Shown here: positions 42,356-51,165 of the stretch, in pieces | Numbering within the stretch: position 1 is the stretch's first letter | How the letters are laid out: each line of letters opens with the position of its first letter | Source: Pseudomonas shahriarae | GTDB lineage: Bacteria; Pseudomonadota; Gammaproteobacteria; Pseudomonadales; Pseudomonadaceae | Assembly: GCF_014268455.2 (NCBI RefSeq) | Contig: NZ_CP077085.1 | Coordinates: 1,240,001 to 1,304,000, forward strand | DNA length: 64,000 nt | Reading direction: 5' to 3' | Made by a program: the position numbers and the translations under genes | Notes under the pieces: generated by a model | Databases searched by the model: none | Told to the model about the DNA's origin: nothing | What the model saw: the letters and a program-made list of their open reading frames with translations, nothing else

Positions 42356-43926
42356 AAGAGGGTTTCCGTCAGGCCATGGCCTGGTTGCACACCTGGGCCG
42401 GGTTGATTTTCGGCTGGTTGCTGTTCGCGATTTTCCTCACCGGCACCCTGGCTTACTTCAAGGGCGAAATCACCCACTGGATGCAGCCGGAAGTGCCCGC
42501 CCATGCGGTGGACGATGCGCGCAGTGTGGCCGTGGCGCAAAGCTATCTGGAACAGCACGCCCCCACGGCGGCGCGTTGGTTTATCGGCCTGCCCAACAGC
42601 CGCGACCCCGGTTTGTCGGTGATGTGGCAAGACAAGGTCGACCCTGGCCGGCGCGGCAATTTCATTGAGAAAATGCTCGACCCGGTCTCCGGCGAGCAAC
42701 TCCAGGCCCGGGAAACCATGGGCGGCGAGTTCTTCTACCGGTTCCACTTCCAGTTGCAGATGCCTCACCCGTGGGGTCGCTGGTTGTCGACCATTGCGGC
42801 GATGGTGATGTTCGTCGCGCTGATCACCGGGATCATCACCCACAAGAAAATCTTCAAGGACTTCTTCACCTTCCGCCCGCGCAAGGGCCAGCGCTCCTGG
42901 CTCGATGGGCACAACGCGGTGGGCGTGCTGGTGCTGCCGTTCCACCTGATGATCACCTACAGCAGCCTGGTGATCTTCATGACCATGGTCATGCCCGCCA
43001 GCATCCTTGCGTCCTATGACGGCGATACCCGCGCCTTCTTCAATGAACTGTTCCCGGCCACCAACAACGCACCGGCCCTCGGCCAGCCGGGCAAGCTGCT
43101 GCCCTTGGCGCCGCTGGTAGAACAGGCACGGGCGCAGTGGGACGGTGGGCACGTGGGGCGGCTGGCGGTGAACAACCCCGGCGATGTGAATGCCGCAGTC
43201 AATGTCTCCCGCGCCGGTTCTGACCGGGTGGTGCATGATTTCGGCAGCACCGTGTCCTTTAATGGCTCCACCGGCGAACTGCTGCGGGTCAGTGCCGAGC
43301 AGTCGCTGCCGATGGCAATCGGTGGCAGTTTCTACGGCCTGCACATGGGGCACTTCGCCGGCCCGCTGCTGCGCTGGTTGTACTTTATCTGCGGCCTGGC
43401 GGGCACGGCGATGATTGGCACCGGCCTGGTGATCTGGCTGGGCAAGCGTCAGCTCAAGCATGTAAAGACCGGGGTGATGCCGTTTGAATTGCGCCTGGTG
43501 GAAGTGCTGAATATTGCCAGCATGTCCGGGCTGGTCATCGCCATTGCCGCGTTTTTCTGGGCCAATCGCCTGCTGCCTGTGAGCTTCGCCGAACGCTCGG
43601 ACTGGGAAGTGCAGAGTTTCTTTATCGCCTGGGGCCTGACCCTGCTCCATGCCATGTTGCGTCGTGGCCGCCGTGCCTGGATCGAGCAACTGGGCCTGGG
43701 CGCCGTGCTGTTTATGGCGGTGCCGCTGCTCAATGCGCTGACCACCTCCGAGCATCTGGGCGTGTCAGTGGCCAAGGGTGATTGGGCCATGGCCGGCTTT
43801 GACCTGACCTGCCTGGGCAGCGGCCTGTTCCTGGCCTGGGCTGCCTGGAAAATGCAGCACCGCAGCGCCGCCCAGCCCCGGGCCGAGCGCGCCCGCCCAC
43901 TGACCCTCAAAAGCGAGGTGCACTGA
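42352..43926 (+). CDS. PepSY-associated membrane protein (iron uptake)
   Basis: A 524-residue membrane protein of the PepSY_TM family. WLHTWAGLIFGWLLFAIFLTGTLAYF begins the first helix and FRFHFQLQMPHPWGRWLSTIAAM the second; GLHMGHFAGPLLRWLYF and a set of C-terminal helices follow. Conserved histidines in the helices suggest haem binding. Relatives such as FoxB or FpvG take part in reducing or releasing siderophore-bound iron. The start at 42352 (ATGA overlap with DUF3649) is better than a longer frame inside that gene. Confidence 0.85.
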   Translation: MKEGFRQAMAWLHTWAGLIFGWLLFAIFLTGTLAYFKGEITHWMQPEVPAHAVDDARSVAVAQSYLEQHAPTAARWFIGLPNSRDPGLSVMWQDKVDPGRRGNFIEKMLDPVSGEQLQARETMGGEFFYRFHFQLQMPHPWGRWLSTIAAMVMFVALITGIITHKKIFKDFFTFRPRKGQRSWLDGHNAVGVLVLPFHLMITYSSLVIFMTMVMPASILASYDGDTRAFFNELFPATNNAPALGQPGKLLPLAPLVEQARAQWDGGHVGRLAVNNPGDVNAAVNVSRAGSDRVVHDFGSTVSFNGSTGELLRVSAEQSLPMAIGGSFYGLHMGHFAGPLLRWLYFICGLAGTAMIGTGLVIWLGKRQLKHVKTGVMPFELRLVEVLNIASMSGLVIAIAAFFWANRLLPVSFAERSDWEVQSFFIAWGLTLLHAMLRRGRRAWIEQLGLGAVLFMAVPLLNALTTSEHLGVSVAKGDWAMAGFDLTCLGSGLFLAWAAWKMQHRSAAQPRAERARPLTLKSEVH

Positions 43927-44252
43927 TGTTGCTGGCCTTGTTGCTGTGCTATGCGGGCTTTGTTGCACTGTGCCTGTCCCTGGACCGTCACCATGGCGAG
44001 TTGCTGCACAGCAAACCTTCGCCACGACGGCGCCTGGGGTTGCGCGTGGGCGGTTGGTTGTTGCTGGGGCTGTCGATCTGGCCGGCGGTACACATGGCCG
44101 GCTGGAGCCGGGGCCTGGTGGACTGGTGCGCGGTGCTGATGCTCAGTGGGCTGTTGCTGGTGCTGCTGTTGCCGTATCGGCCAAGGCTGGCCCTGGTTCT
44201 CGCAGGCGTCGGCCTGCTGGTCAGCCCCGTTGCGGCTTTCGCGACCCTCTGA
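43926..44252 (+). CDS. DUF3325 family membrane protein
   Basis: A 108-residue protein with three hydrophobic helices, of the small DUF3325 family that closes DUF3649-PepSY operons. CLSLDRHHGELLHSKPSP is a family-like loop. It overlaps the PepSY stop (TGATG). No activity is known. Confidence 0.8.
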   Translation: MLLALLLCYAGFVALCLSLDRHHGELLHSKPSPRRRLGLRVGGWLLLGLSIWPAVHMAGWSRGLVDWCAVLMLSGLLLVLLLPYRPRLALVLAGVGLLVSPVAAFATL

Positions 44253-44262
44253 GCGCCTTTTG

Positions 44263-44838
44263 ATGATCACCACGCCGCCCGAGTCCCAGGATCAGCCCCA
44301 CGCAGAAGCGTCGGGCGGGCGCGCACATTTCCTGCAGGTATTTTTGTCCCAGCGTTCACAGATGGAGGCGTTGGTCAGCCGCCGCGTAGGCTGCCGGGCG
44401 ACGGCAGCGGACCTGGTACAGGATCTGTTTCTGCGTTTCTGGCGCCGGCCCCTGGTGCAGGTCGAAGAACTCAGCACCTACCTGCTGCGCTGCGCCGGCA
44501 ATATCGCCATCGACCACCTGCGCAGCGAAAACGCGCGGGTGCGCGGCACTGAAGGCTGGATGCCGGAGCAGCACGACCATCACAGTTCCGAGCCCCAGGC
44601 CGCGCTGGAAGCGGGCAACGATCTGCGCCATGTCGAAGCGGCGCTGCGCAGCTTGCCGGAGCGTACGCGGCAGATCTTTTTGCTCAACCGCATCCACGGG
44701 CGCAAATACGCAGAAATCGCCAAGGCCATGGGCCTGTCCCAAAGTGCCGTGGAAAAACATATGATGCGCGCCCTCGAGGCCTGCAAAGCCAGCCTTCGGC
44801 AAGCCCATCCGCCACGCTCGCCAGGGAAAGCACCGTGA
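44263..44838 (+). CDS. second FecI-like ECF sigma factor
   Basis: A 191-residue iron-type ECF sigma factor. Region 2: FLSQRSQMEALVSRRVGCRATAADLVQDLFLRFW; region 4: LPERTRQIFLLNRIHGRKYAEIAKAMGLSQSAVEKHM. It is more like PvdS/FpvI-group sigma factors than the fecI at 41353. It starts at 44263, 10 bases after DUF3325, and overlaps the downstream FecR gene by four bases. Its target is probably the TonB receptor at 46175. Confidence 0.9.
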   Translation: MITTPPESQDQPHAEASGGRAHFLQVFLSQRSQMEALVSRRVGCRATAADLVQDLFLRFWRRPLVQVEELSTYLLRCAGNIAIDHLRSENARVRGTEGWMPEQHDHHSSEPQAALEAGNDLRHVEAALRSLPERTRQIFLLNRIHGRKYAEIAKAMGLSQSAVEKHMMRALEACKASLRQAHPPRSPGKAP

Positions 44839-45812
44839 ACGTCACCCCGACACCCGCCCAGGAACAGGCCGCCCTGGCCTGGCTCAGCCTGCTGCACGAT
44901 GCGCCGAGCAGTGGCGACCAGGCTACCTTCAGCCACTGGTTGCGTGCCGACCCGGCCCATGTCGAAGCGTATGCCCAGGCCCAGGTGCTGTGGGAACTGA
45001 GCGAAGTCCCGGCGAGCACTCTGGCTGACGAAGACGCGTTGGCCTTGCAGCGTTACCTCAAGGCCATGGACGGTGCGAAAGGCTCGCGCATGCGCCGCTG
45101 GTCTGCAGCGCTGGCAGTGGCGGCGTGCCTGGTGCTGATGGTGTCGCTGGGCGCGGGGTGGCAGCCGCAGCGCTGGGTCGATGACCTGGGCGCCGATTAC
45201 GTCAGTGCGCCGGGTGAAGTCAAAACCGTGACCCTGGCTGATCAAAGCCAAGTCACCCTGGATGCCGACAGCGCGATTGCCGTGGATTTCAGTCACGGTG
45301 AGCGGCATATCCAATTGCGTCGCGGTGCCGGTTTCTTCAGCGTGGCCCACACCGGGCAAGCCTTTGTGGTGCACGCCGACAGCGGCGAAGTGCGGGTGCT
45401 GGGCACCCAATTTGAAGTGCGCCTGCAACCGGCGGGCGCCCAGGTGACGGTGCTGTCGGGGCGGGTAGGGGTTACGCCGTCGGCCCAGGGTCCTCAGCAA
45501 ATACTGACGGCCGGCCAGCAAGTGGCCTACGCCGAGGGTGTGGCTGATGAGCGGCATGCGGTGGACAGTGAATCGCGCCTGGGCTGGCGCGATGGCTGGC
45601 TCAACTACTACAAGACCCCGCTGGCCGATGTGGTCAAGGACCTGGGCCGTTACTACCCCGGCCGCATCCTGCTGTTCAATGACGAACTCGGCGCCCGCCG
45701 GGTCAGCGGCAGCTTTCCGAGCAAAGACCCCGAGGCGGTGCTCAAGGCATTGCAAGCGGTGCTGGGCTTTGAGCAGCACAGTGTGTTGGGGCGGTTGATC
45801 GTGGTCCGCTAA
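44835..45812 (+). CDS. second FecR-like anti-sigma/signal transducer
   Basis: A 325-residue FecR homologue: DUF4880-type N-terminus (EQAALAWLSLLHDAPSSGDQATFSHWLRADPAH), a membrane helix (WSAALAVAACLVLMVSLGAGW, near 95-115) and a periplasmic FecR domain (YVSAPGEVKTVTLADQSQVTLDADSAIAV). It uses GTG at 44835 within an ATG-free overlap of the sigma gene. It would link the receptor at 46175 to the sigma factor. Confidence 0.9.
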   Translation: MNVTPTPAQEQAALAWLSLLHDAPSSGDQATFSHWLRADPAHVEAYAQAQVLWELSEVPASTLADEDALALQRYLKAMDGAKGSRMRRWSAALAVAACLVLMVSLGAGWQPQRWVDDLGADYVSAPGEVKTVTLADQSQVTLDADSAIAVDFSHGERHIQLRRGAGFFSVAHTGQAFVVHADSGEVRVLGTQFEVRLQPAGAQVTVLSGRVGVTPSAQGPQQILTAGQQVAYAEGVADERHAVDSESRLGWRDGWLNYYKTPLADVVKDLGRYYPGRILLFNDELGARRVSGSFPSKDPEAVLKALQAVLGFEQHSVLGRLIVVR

Positions 45813-45854
45813 AAACCAGCCCCACAGGAATCGTGAACGCCTGAAGAGAAAGTT

Positions 45855-45873
45855 GATAATTATTCTTATTTGC
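45855..45873 (+). promoter_or_regulatory. Fur-box-like site before the L36 paralogue and receptor
   Basis: GATAATTATTCTTATTTGC matches 13 of 19 Fur consensus positions. It lies about 40 bases before the L36 gene. Confidence 0.6.
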
Positions 45874-45882
45874 ATTTATGAT

Positions 45883-45894
45883 ATGTTATTACAT
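45883..45894. promoter_or_regulatory. possible Zur-like dyad before the L36 paralogue
   Basis: ATGTTATTACAT is a near-palindrome of the type seen in Zur operators (ATGTTAT half-site), located 20 bases before the L36 start. Zinc control is usual for this L36 form, but the match is partial. Confidence 0.35.
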
Positions 45895-45914
45895 TCATGC
45901 AAAGGAGCCACCCT

Positions 45915-46064
45915 ATGAAAGTCCTGTCCTCCCTCAAAGAAGCCAAGAACCGTCATCGCGACTGCCAGATCGTCAAGCGCCGGGGGCGGATCTATGTGAT
46001 CTGCAAATCCAACCCCCGCTTCAAGGCCCGGCAGGGCGGGGCGAAAAACAAGAATAAAGGCTGA
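45915..46064 (+). CDS. ykgO: ribosomal protein L36 paralogue, zinc-free type (L36B)
   Basis: A 49-residue protein: [20 protein letters not shown], then [19 protein letters not shown] and a lysine-rich end. It matches the alternative L36 (YkgO, C-minus). The four-ligand zinc site of ordinary L36 is broken: only Cys17 and Cys30 remain, and the first Cys and the His are replaced. Such forms replace zinc-binding L36 in zinc starvation, usually under Zur. AAAGGAG stands seven bases before the ATG. Here it sits in an iron-responsive locus. Confidence 0.88.
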   Translation: MKVLSSLKEAKNRHRDCQIVKRRGRIYVICKSNPRFKARQGGAKNKNKG

Positions 46065-46174
46065 TGTTGAAATTATTTTCAATTTCACCTGAGGTAAAAC
46101 CCCACGCCATCCGTGTAGTGCTTGAAACTGCGATCAATTCGCATTAACAGCGTTTTCTACACGGGTTCTCAAGC

Positions 46175-48598
46175 ATGAAGTCCAGGGCAAAAGCGGCGGT
46201 AGGCGGTTCGGTTAAACAGTGGCTGGGAGCCTCCCTTCTGGCCGCTTCAGGCCTGGCATTACAACCCCTGAGCCTGGCGCAAGCGGCGCAGGAGCAGAGC
46301 GCAGTCTTCAGCTTTGCGCTGCCGGCCAAGCCGTTGCCCCAGGCCCTGAGCGATTTCAGCCGGGTGACCGGCATCAGCGTGGTCTACACCGACGAAGCCC
46401 CCTACACCCTCAACGCCCCGGCCGTCAGTGGGCAGATGAGTGCCGCCCAGGCTCTGCAGCGCCTGCTGGGCAACTCCGGCTTGACCTTCCGCCAGATCGA
46501 CGCCCGCACCCTGGCCCTGGAACCGCTGCCTAGCGAAGGCGCGGTCAACCTCGGCGCCACCACCATCAGCGGTGTCAACCAGCAGCAAACCACCAGCTAC
46601 CAGCCACCGCCCACCAGCTCGGTGATGCGCTCCCAGGGCTTGCTGCTGGAAACCCCGCAAACCGTGAACATGGTGCCGGCCCAGGTGATGCGCGACCAGG
46701 TGCCGCGCAACCTCGATGATGCCTTGGCCAACATCAGCGGCATCACCCAGACCAACACCTTGGGCAGCACCCAGGATGCGGTGATGCTGCGTGGCTTTGG
46801 CGACAACCGCAATGGCTCGGTCATGCGCGACGGCATGCCCGTGGTGCAAGGCCGGGCGCTGAACGAAACCGCCGAGCGCGTCGAAGTGCTCAAGGGCCCG
46901 GCGTCGTTGCTGTATGGCATTCAGGACCCGGGCGGGGTGATCAACATTGTCAGCAAGAAACCCGAACTGACCCAATCCACCGCCTTGACCGTGCGTGGCT
47001 CGACCTATGGCAGCGGCAAGAACGGCAGCGGCGGCAACCTCGACACCACCGGCCCGTTGGGCGACAGCGGCCTGGCTTACCGCTTGATCGTCGACCATCA
47101 GGATGAGGACTACTGGCGCAACTTCGGCACCTATCGCGAAAGCCTGATCGCGCCGTCCCTAGCCTGGTACGGCGACACCACCCAGGTGCTGCTGGCCTAC
47201 GAGCACCGCGAATTTCTCTCGCCGTTCGACCGTGGCACGGCCATCGACCCCAAGACCAATCACCCGCTTAACATCCCTGCCACGCGCCGCCTGGATGAGC
47301 CCTTCAACAATATGGAAGGCCGCTCGGACCTGTATCGCGTCCAAGTCGACCACGACCTGAACGACGACTGGACGGCCCACTTCGGCTACAGCTGGAACCG
47401 CGAAACCTACGACGCCAGCCAGGTGCGCGTGACTAAGGTCAATGCCAATGGCACCTTGACGCGCAACATGGACGGCACCCAAGGCGCGCTGACCACCGAC
47501 CGCTTCACCACTGTGAGCCTTGAAGGCAAGGTGGACGTGGCCGGCATGCGCCATGACCTGGTATTCGGCCTGGATGACGAGTACCGCAAAATCTACCGCG
47601 CCGACCTGATCCGCCAGGCCAGCCGCAGCGTGTTCAACTACAACGACCCGGTGTACGGCCGCGAAGTGGCGGGCACCAACGTCAGCGCGCCGGACAGCAA
47701 CCAGACCGACCTGCTGCGCAGCGATTCGGTGTTTTTCCAGGACGCCATTCACCTCACCGACCAGTGGATCCTGGTCGGCGGTGCGCGCTTCCAAGCATAC
47801 GACCAATACGCCGGCAAGGGCCGCCCGTTCACGGCCAACACCAACAGCAACGGCCAGAAGTGGGTACCTCGTGCCGGCCTGGTGTATCGCTACACCGATG
47901 AGCTGTCGTTCTATGGCAGCTACACCGAATCGTTCAAACCCAACTCCACCATTGCGCCGCTGGACAACAAAATGGTGATCGACGGCAGCATCGCCCCGGA
48001 ACAGTCCAAATCCTGGGAGCTGGGGGCCAAGCTCGATATGCCGGGGCGTATTACCGCTAACGTGGCCTTGTTTGATATCCAAAAACGCAACGTGCTGGTG
48101 TCGATCACCGAGGGCGCGACCTCGATCTACAGCGTCGCCGGCAAGGTGCGCTCCCGGGGCCTGGAAATGGACCTGAGTGGGCAGTTGACCGACCAGTGGA
48201 GCCTGATCGGCAGCTATGCCTACACCGATGCCGAGGTCACCGAAGACCCGACCTACAAAGGCAAGGGCCTGCAGAACGTGGCGAAAAACTCCGGCTCTGT
48301 TTCAGCCGTGTACGACTTCGGCACTATCGTCGGCGGCGACCAACTGCGCGTCGGTGCCGGTGCGCGTTATGTGGGCGAGCGGGCTGGCGATGCCCTCAAC
48401 AGCTTCGACCTGCCGGGCTACACCGTGGCCGATGCGTTTGCCACCTATGACACCAAGGTTGACGGGCAGAAGGTCAAGTTCCAGCTCAATGTGAAGAACC
48501 TGTTTGACCGTACCTACTACACCTCGGCCGTCAGCCGCTTGTTTGTGTCCATGGGCGATGCGCGCCAGGTGTCGTTGTCCAGCACCCTGGAGTTCTGA
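46175..48598 (+). CDS. TonB-dependent siderophore receptor with signalling domain
   Basis: An 807-residue ferri-siderophore receptor. A signal peptide (to about residue 40) leads to an STN domain (FSFALPAKPLPQALSDFSRVTG to ~115), a plug (SQGLLLETPQTVNMVPAQVM; LKGPASLLYGIQDPGGVINIVSKKP near 245-270) and a barrel ending in RQVSLSSTLEF with terminal Phe. The plug motif is that of the FpvA/FoxA/FhuE group. With the FecI/FecR pair upstream it forms a complete surface-signalling unit; the siderophore is probably of xenogenic type but cannot be named. Confidence 0.92.
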   Translation: MKSRAKAAVGGSVKQWLGASLLAASGLALQPLSLAQAAQEQSAVFSFALPAKPLPQALSDFSRVTGISVVYTDEAPYTLNAPAVSGQMSAAQALQRLLGNSGLTFRQIDARTLALEPLPSEGAVNLGATTISGVNQQQTTSYQPPPTSSVMRSQGLLLETPQTVNMVPAQVMRDQVPRNLDDALANISGITQTNTLGSTQDAVMLRGFGDNRNGSVMRDGMPVVQGRALNETAERVEVLKGPASLLYGIQDPGGVINIVSKKPELTQSTALTVRGSTYGSGKNGSGGNLDTTGPLGDSGLAYRLIVDHQDEDYWRNFGTYRESLIAPSLAWYGDTTQVLLAYEHREFLSPFDRGTAIDPKTNHPLNIPATRRLDEPFNNMEGRSDLYRVQVDHDLNDDWTAHFGYSWNRETYDASQVRVTKVNANGTLTRNMDGTQGALTTDRFTTVSLEGKVDVAGMRHDLVFGLDDEYRKIYRADLIRQASRSVFNYNDPVYGREVAGTNVSAPDSNQTDLLRSDSVFFQDAIHLTDQWILVGGARFQAYDQYAGKGRPFTANTNSNGQKWVPRAGLVYRYTDELSFYGSYTESFKPNSTIAPLDNKMVIDGSIAPEQSKSWELGAKLDMPGRITANVALFDIQKRNVLVSITEGATSIYSVAGKVRSRGLEMDLSGQLTDQWSLIGSYAYTDAEVTEDPTYKGKGLQNVAKNSGSVSAVYDFGTIVGGDQLRVGAGARYVGERAGDALNSFDLPGYTVADAFATYDTKVDGQKVKFQLNVKNLFDRTYYTSAVSRLFVSMGDARQVSLSSTLEF

Positions 48599-48667
48599 CC
48601 GTCGGCGATGACGCTGGCGGCCTGAGCTGCTAGCGTTGCGCTCTTTGATGATTGCCGGGACGGTTTG

Positions 48668-50122
48668 ATGCAGTTGGGACGATGGATACACACCAGCGCC
48701 ATGCTGGTGGGCGTGAGCCTGTTATTGGGTGGCTGTGCCACGCCTTCGAAAACCGGCGAACAGGCGCTGGACCAATTGCTGGCTGATCCTGCCTTGGCGG
48801 GTGCCAGTGTTTCGCTGATGGTGCGTGATGCTCGCAGCGGCAACACGCTGTACCAGCACAACCCACGCACGCGGCTGGTGCCGGCCTCCAGCCTGAAACT
48901 GCTGACCACTGCGGCGGCCATGGATGTACTGGGCCCGCAGTATCGGTTTTCTACGCAGTTGCTGAGCAATGGCAGCCAACAGGGCACGCGCCTGCTGGGC
49001 AACCTGTACCTGCGGGGGCTGGGTGACCCGACGATCCAGTGGGCGGATTACCAGGCGCTGGCGGCGAGCCTCGCCGCCCAGGGCATCCGGCAGGTCCAGG
49101 GCGATATGGTGTTCGATGACAGCTGGTTCGACGCCGAGCGCCTGGGTGTGGATTGGGCCCATGACGACGAAGACAAGTATTACGGCGCGCAGATTTCCGC
49201 GCTGACCGTGTCACCCAATGCTGATTTTGATGCGGGCACCTTGATCGTCACGGCCAAGGCGCCCACAACGGTCGGCCAGTTGGTGAGTGTCACCCTGAGT
49301 CCGCCCACCGACTATGTACAGCTCAGCAACCTGGCCGTCAGCGGCCCAGGCAATAGCTATGGGCTCAATCGCCAGCATGGCAGCAACCTGCTGCGCCTGA
49401 GCGGCGCGTTACCGCCGGGCAAGCAAAGCCGCCAATGGGTCAGCGTGTGGGAGCCGACGCAACTGGTGGCCAATCTGTTTGCCCAGGCCTTGGCGGAGCA
49501 GGGGATCAGCGTGCAGGGGCGGCGGGTGATCGGTGGTGTGAGTCCGGCGACCGCCACTGTCCTGGCAACACACCAGTCGGCACCGTTGCAGGAGCTGATC
49601 AGGCCCTTGCTCAAACTGTCCAATAACAGCATGGCCGAAGCGCTGCTCAAGGCCATGGGGCGCCAGCAGGCGAATGCCGGCACGGCGGCGGCCGGGGTTG
49701 CGGCGGTGGCCGACTTTATCAAGCGCCAGGGCCTGGACCCGGCAACATTAAGCCAGGTGGATGGCTCGGGTTTGTCGCGACGTAATCTGGTGTCGGCGCA
49801 GAACTTCACCGACCTGTTGCTGGCCATTAGCAAGCAGCCGTGGTTCAACGCCTGGTACGACGCGCTGCCCATCGCCGGCAACCCGGACCGCCTGGACGGC
49901 GGCAGCCTGCGTTACCGCCTGCGCGGGACAGCGGCGCAAAACAACCTGCAGGCCAAGACGGGGTCGATGGGTGGGGTGTCTTCGTTGACGGGCTACATCA
50001 CCGATGCGGGTGGGCGGCGGTTGGTGTTTTCGATGCTGACCAACAACTATGTGGTGCAGGGGAGCCGGATCAAGGCGCTGGAAGATCGACTGGCCGTGGT
50101 CCTGGCACAAAGCCTCGATTGA
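48668..50122 (+). CDS. dacB: D-alanyl-D-alanine carboxypeptidase/endopeptidase (PBP4 type)
   Basis: A 484-residue penicillin-binding protein of the S13 family, trimming peptidoglycan stem peptides. Active-site motifs are SSLK (nucleophile Ser74, in VPASSLKLLT), SNN (in LLKLSNNSMAEALLKAM, near 315) and KTG (AKTGSMGGVSS, near 430). The N-terminus MLVGVSLLLGGC has a lipobox with Cys23, so it is probably a lipoprotein. The ATG at 48668 is preferred over a TTG one codon earlier. Confidence 0.9.
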   Translation: MQLGRWIHTSAMLVGVSLLLGGCATPSKTGEQALDQLLADPALAGASVSLMVRDARSGNTLYQHNPRTRLVPASSLKLLTTAAAMDVLGPQYRFSTQLLSNGSQQGTRLLGNLYLRGLGDPTIQWADYQALAASLAAQGIRQVQGDMVFDDSWFDAERLGVDWAHDDEDKYYGAQISALTVSPNADFDAGTLIVTAKAPTTVGQLVSVTLSPPTDYVQLSNLAVSGPGNSYGLNRQHGSNLLRLSGALPPGKQSRQWVSVWEPTQLVANLFAQALAEQGISVQGRRVIGGVSPATATVLATHQSAPLQELIRPLLKLSNNSMAEALLKAMGRQQANAGTAAAGVAAVADFIKRQGLDPATLSQVDGSGLSRRNLVSAQNFTDLLLAISKQPWFNAWYDALPIAGNPDRLDGGSLRYRLRGTAAQNNLQAKTGSMGGVSSLTGYITDAGGRRLVFSMLTNNYVVQGSRIKALEDRLAVVLAQSLD

Positions 50123-50153
50123 AACCCGAACGCATTGGTTTTGTGTAAGGCCT

Positions 50154-51029
50154 CTAGGGCTGGAACGCCTGCCGGTATTCCCCCGGTGTCGCTCCCATTG
50201 CCTGGCGAAACCGGTTGGTAAAGTGGCTGGCGCTGGAAAACCCACACGCCAGGGCAATTTCCCCCAGCGGCAGTGAGCCGCTGCGCAACAGGGCCTGGGC
50301 CCGGGACAGGCGGCGGGCCAGTACATATTGATGGGGCGGCAGGCCAAAGCTTGTGCGAAACATCCGCGCGAAGTGGTATTCCGACAAGGCGCACAGCCCC
50401 GCCAGTTGCCCAAGGCTGATCGGCTCGGCCAGTTGCTGGTCGATGTACTCCACCAACTGCCGGCGCTGGTGCGCCGCCAGGCCGCCCTTGAGTCGCAACC
50501 CCTCACGCAGGCCGACCTGGCTGAGCAGGGTATGGTTGAGCATTTCAAAGGCCAGGCTGCTGGTCAGCAAGCGTTCTGCCGGTTCCTGCCAATTGAGGCG
50601 GATCAGTTGATGAAAACGTCGCGCTTGCGGTTCGTCTTCCAGAAAGGTGCTTTCGCGCAGTTGCAGGGCGCGGGGTTCACGGTCCAGCAGGGTGACGCAA
50701 CCCAGGGCAAATTGCTCGGGGCTGAAGTACACATGGGCCAGGCGGATTTCACCATTGATCACCCAGGCCGACTGATGCTCGGCGGGCAGGATGCACAGCT
50801 TGTCGGGGCCGCCCTTGGTGCCGGGCTGGTTGCGCCGGAAAGTGCCGGTGCCGCCGGCCACATAGCAAGACAAGGTGTGATGGCTGGGCGCCTGGTAATC
50901 CTGGGCGTCGTGGTGGTTGCTCCACAAAGCTGCAGACAAGCCGTCCCCAAGCTCGGCAGACAGCTCCAGGCGAGCGTTGGGCGAGCTGTTCAGGGCTTTG
51001 AAGACTTGCAGGTTTTCCAGTACAGACAT
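50154..51029 (-). CDS. AraC-family transcriptional regulator
   Basis: A 291-residue AraC regulator. The N-terminal part is a cupin-like sensor; the C-terminus holds two helix-turn-helices: ISLGQLAGLCALSEYHFARMFRTSFGLPPHQYVLARRL and LPLGEIALACGFSSASHFTNRFRQAMGATPGEYR. I start at 51029 (MSVLENLQVFKAL). It diverges from the EamA exporter gene at 51166 and is the likely regulator of it. Confidence 0.88.
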   Translation of the reverse strand: MSVLENLQVFKALNSSPNARLELSAELGDGLSAALWSNHHDAQDYQAPSHHTLSCYVAGGTGTFRRNQPGTKGGPDKLCILPAEHQSAWVINGEIRLAHVYFSPEQFALGCVTLLDREPRALQLRESTFLEDEPQARRFHQLIRLNWQEPAERLLTSSLAFEMLNHTLLSQVGLREGLRLKGGLAAHQRRQLVEYIDQQLAEPISLGQLAGLCALSEYHFARMFRTSFGLPPHQYVLARRLSRAQALLRSGSLPLGEIALACGFSSASHFTNRFRQAMGATPGEYRQAFQP

Positions 51030-51165
51030 GGGGTTCTCTCCGACGCCTTGCATCCTACTCCCGGTGGCTGGCGCTGTGATCCCTCGGCCCGACAAAAGCG
51101 CAAGAATCTGCAAGTGCCCAGCAGCAAGGCGGGGTGAAACTGTGGCTCAACCACCGGAGTGCGCC

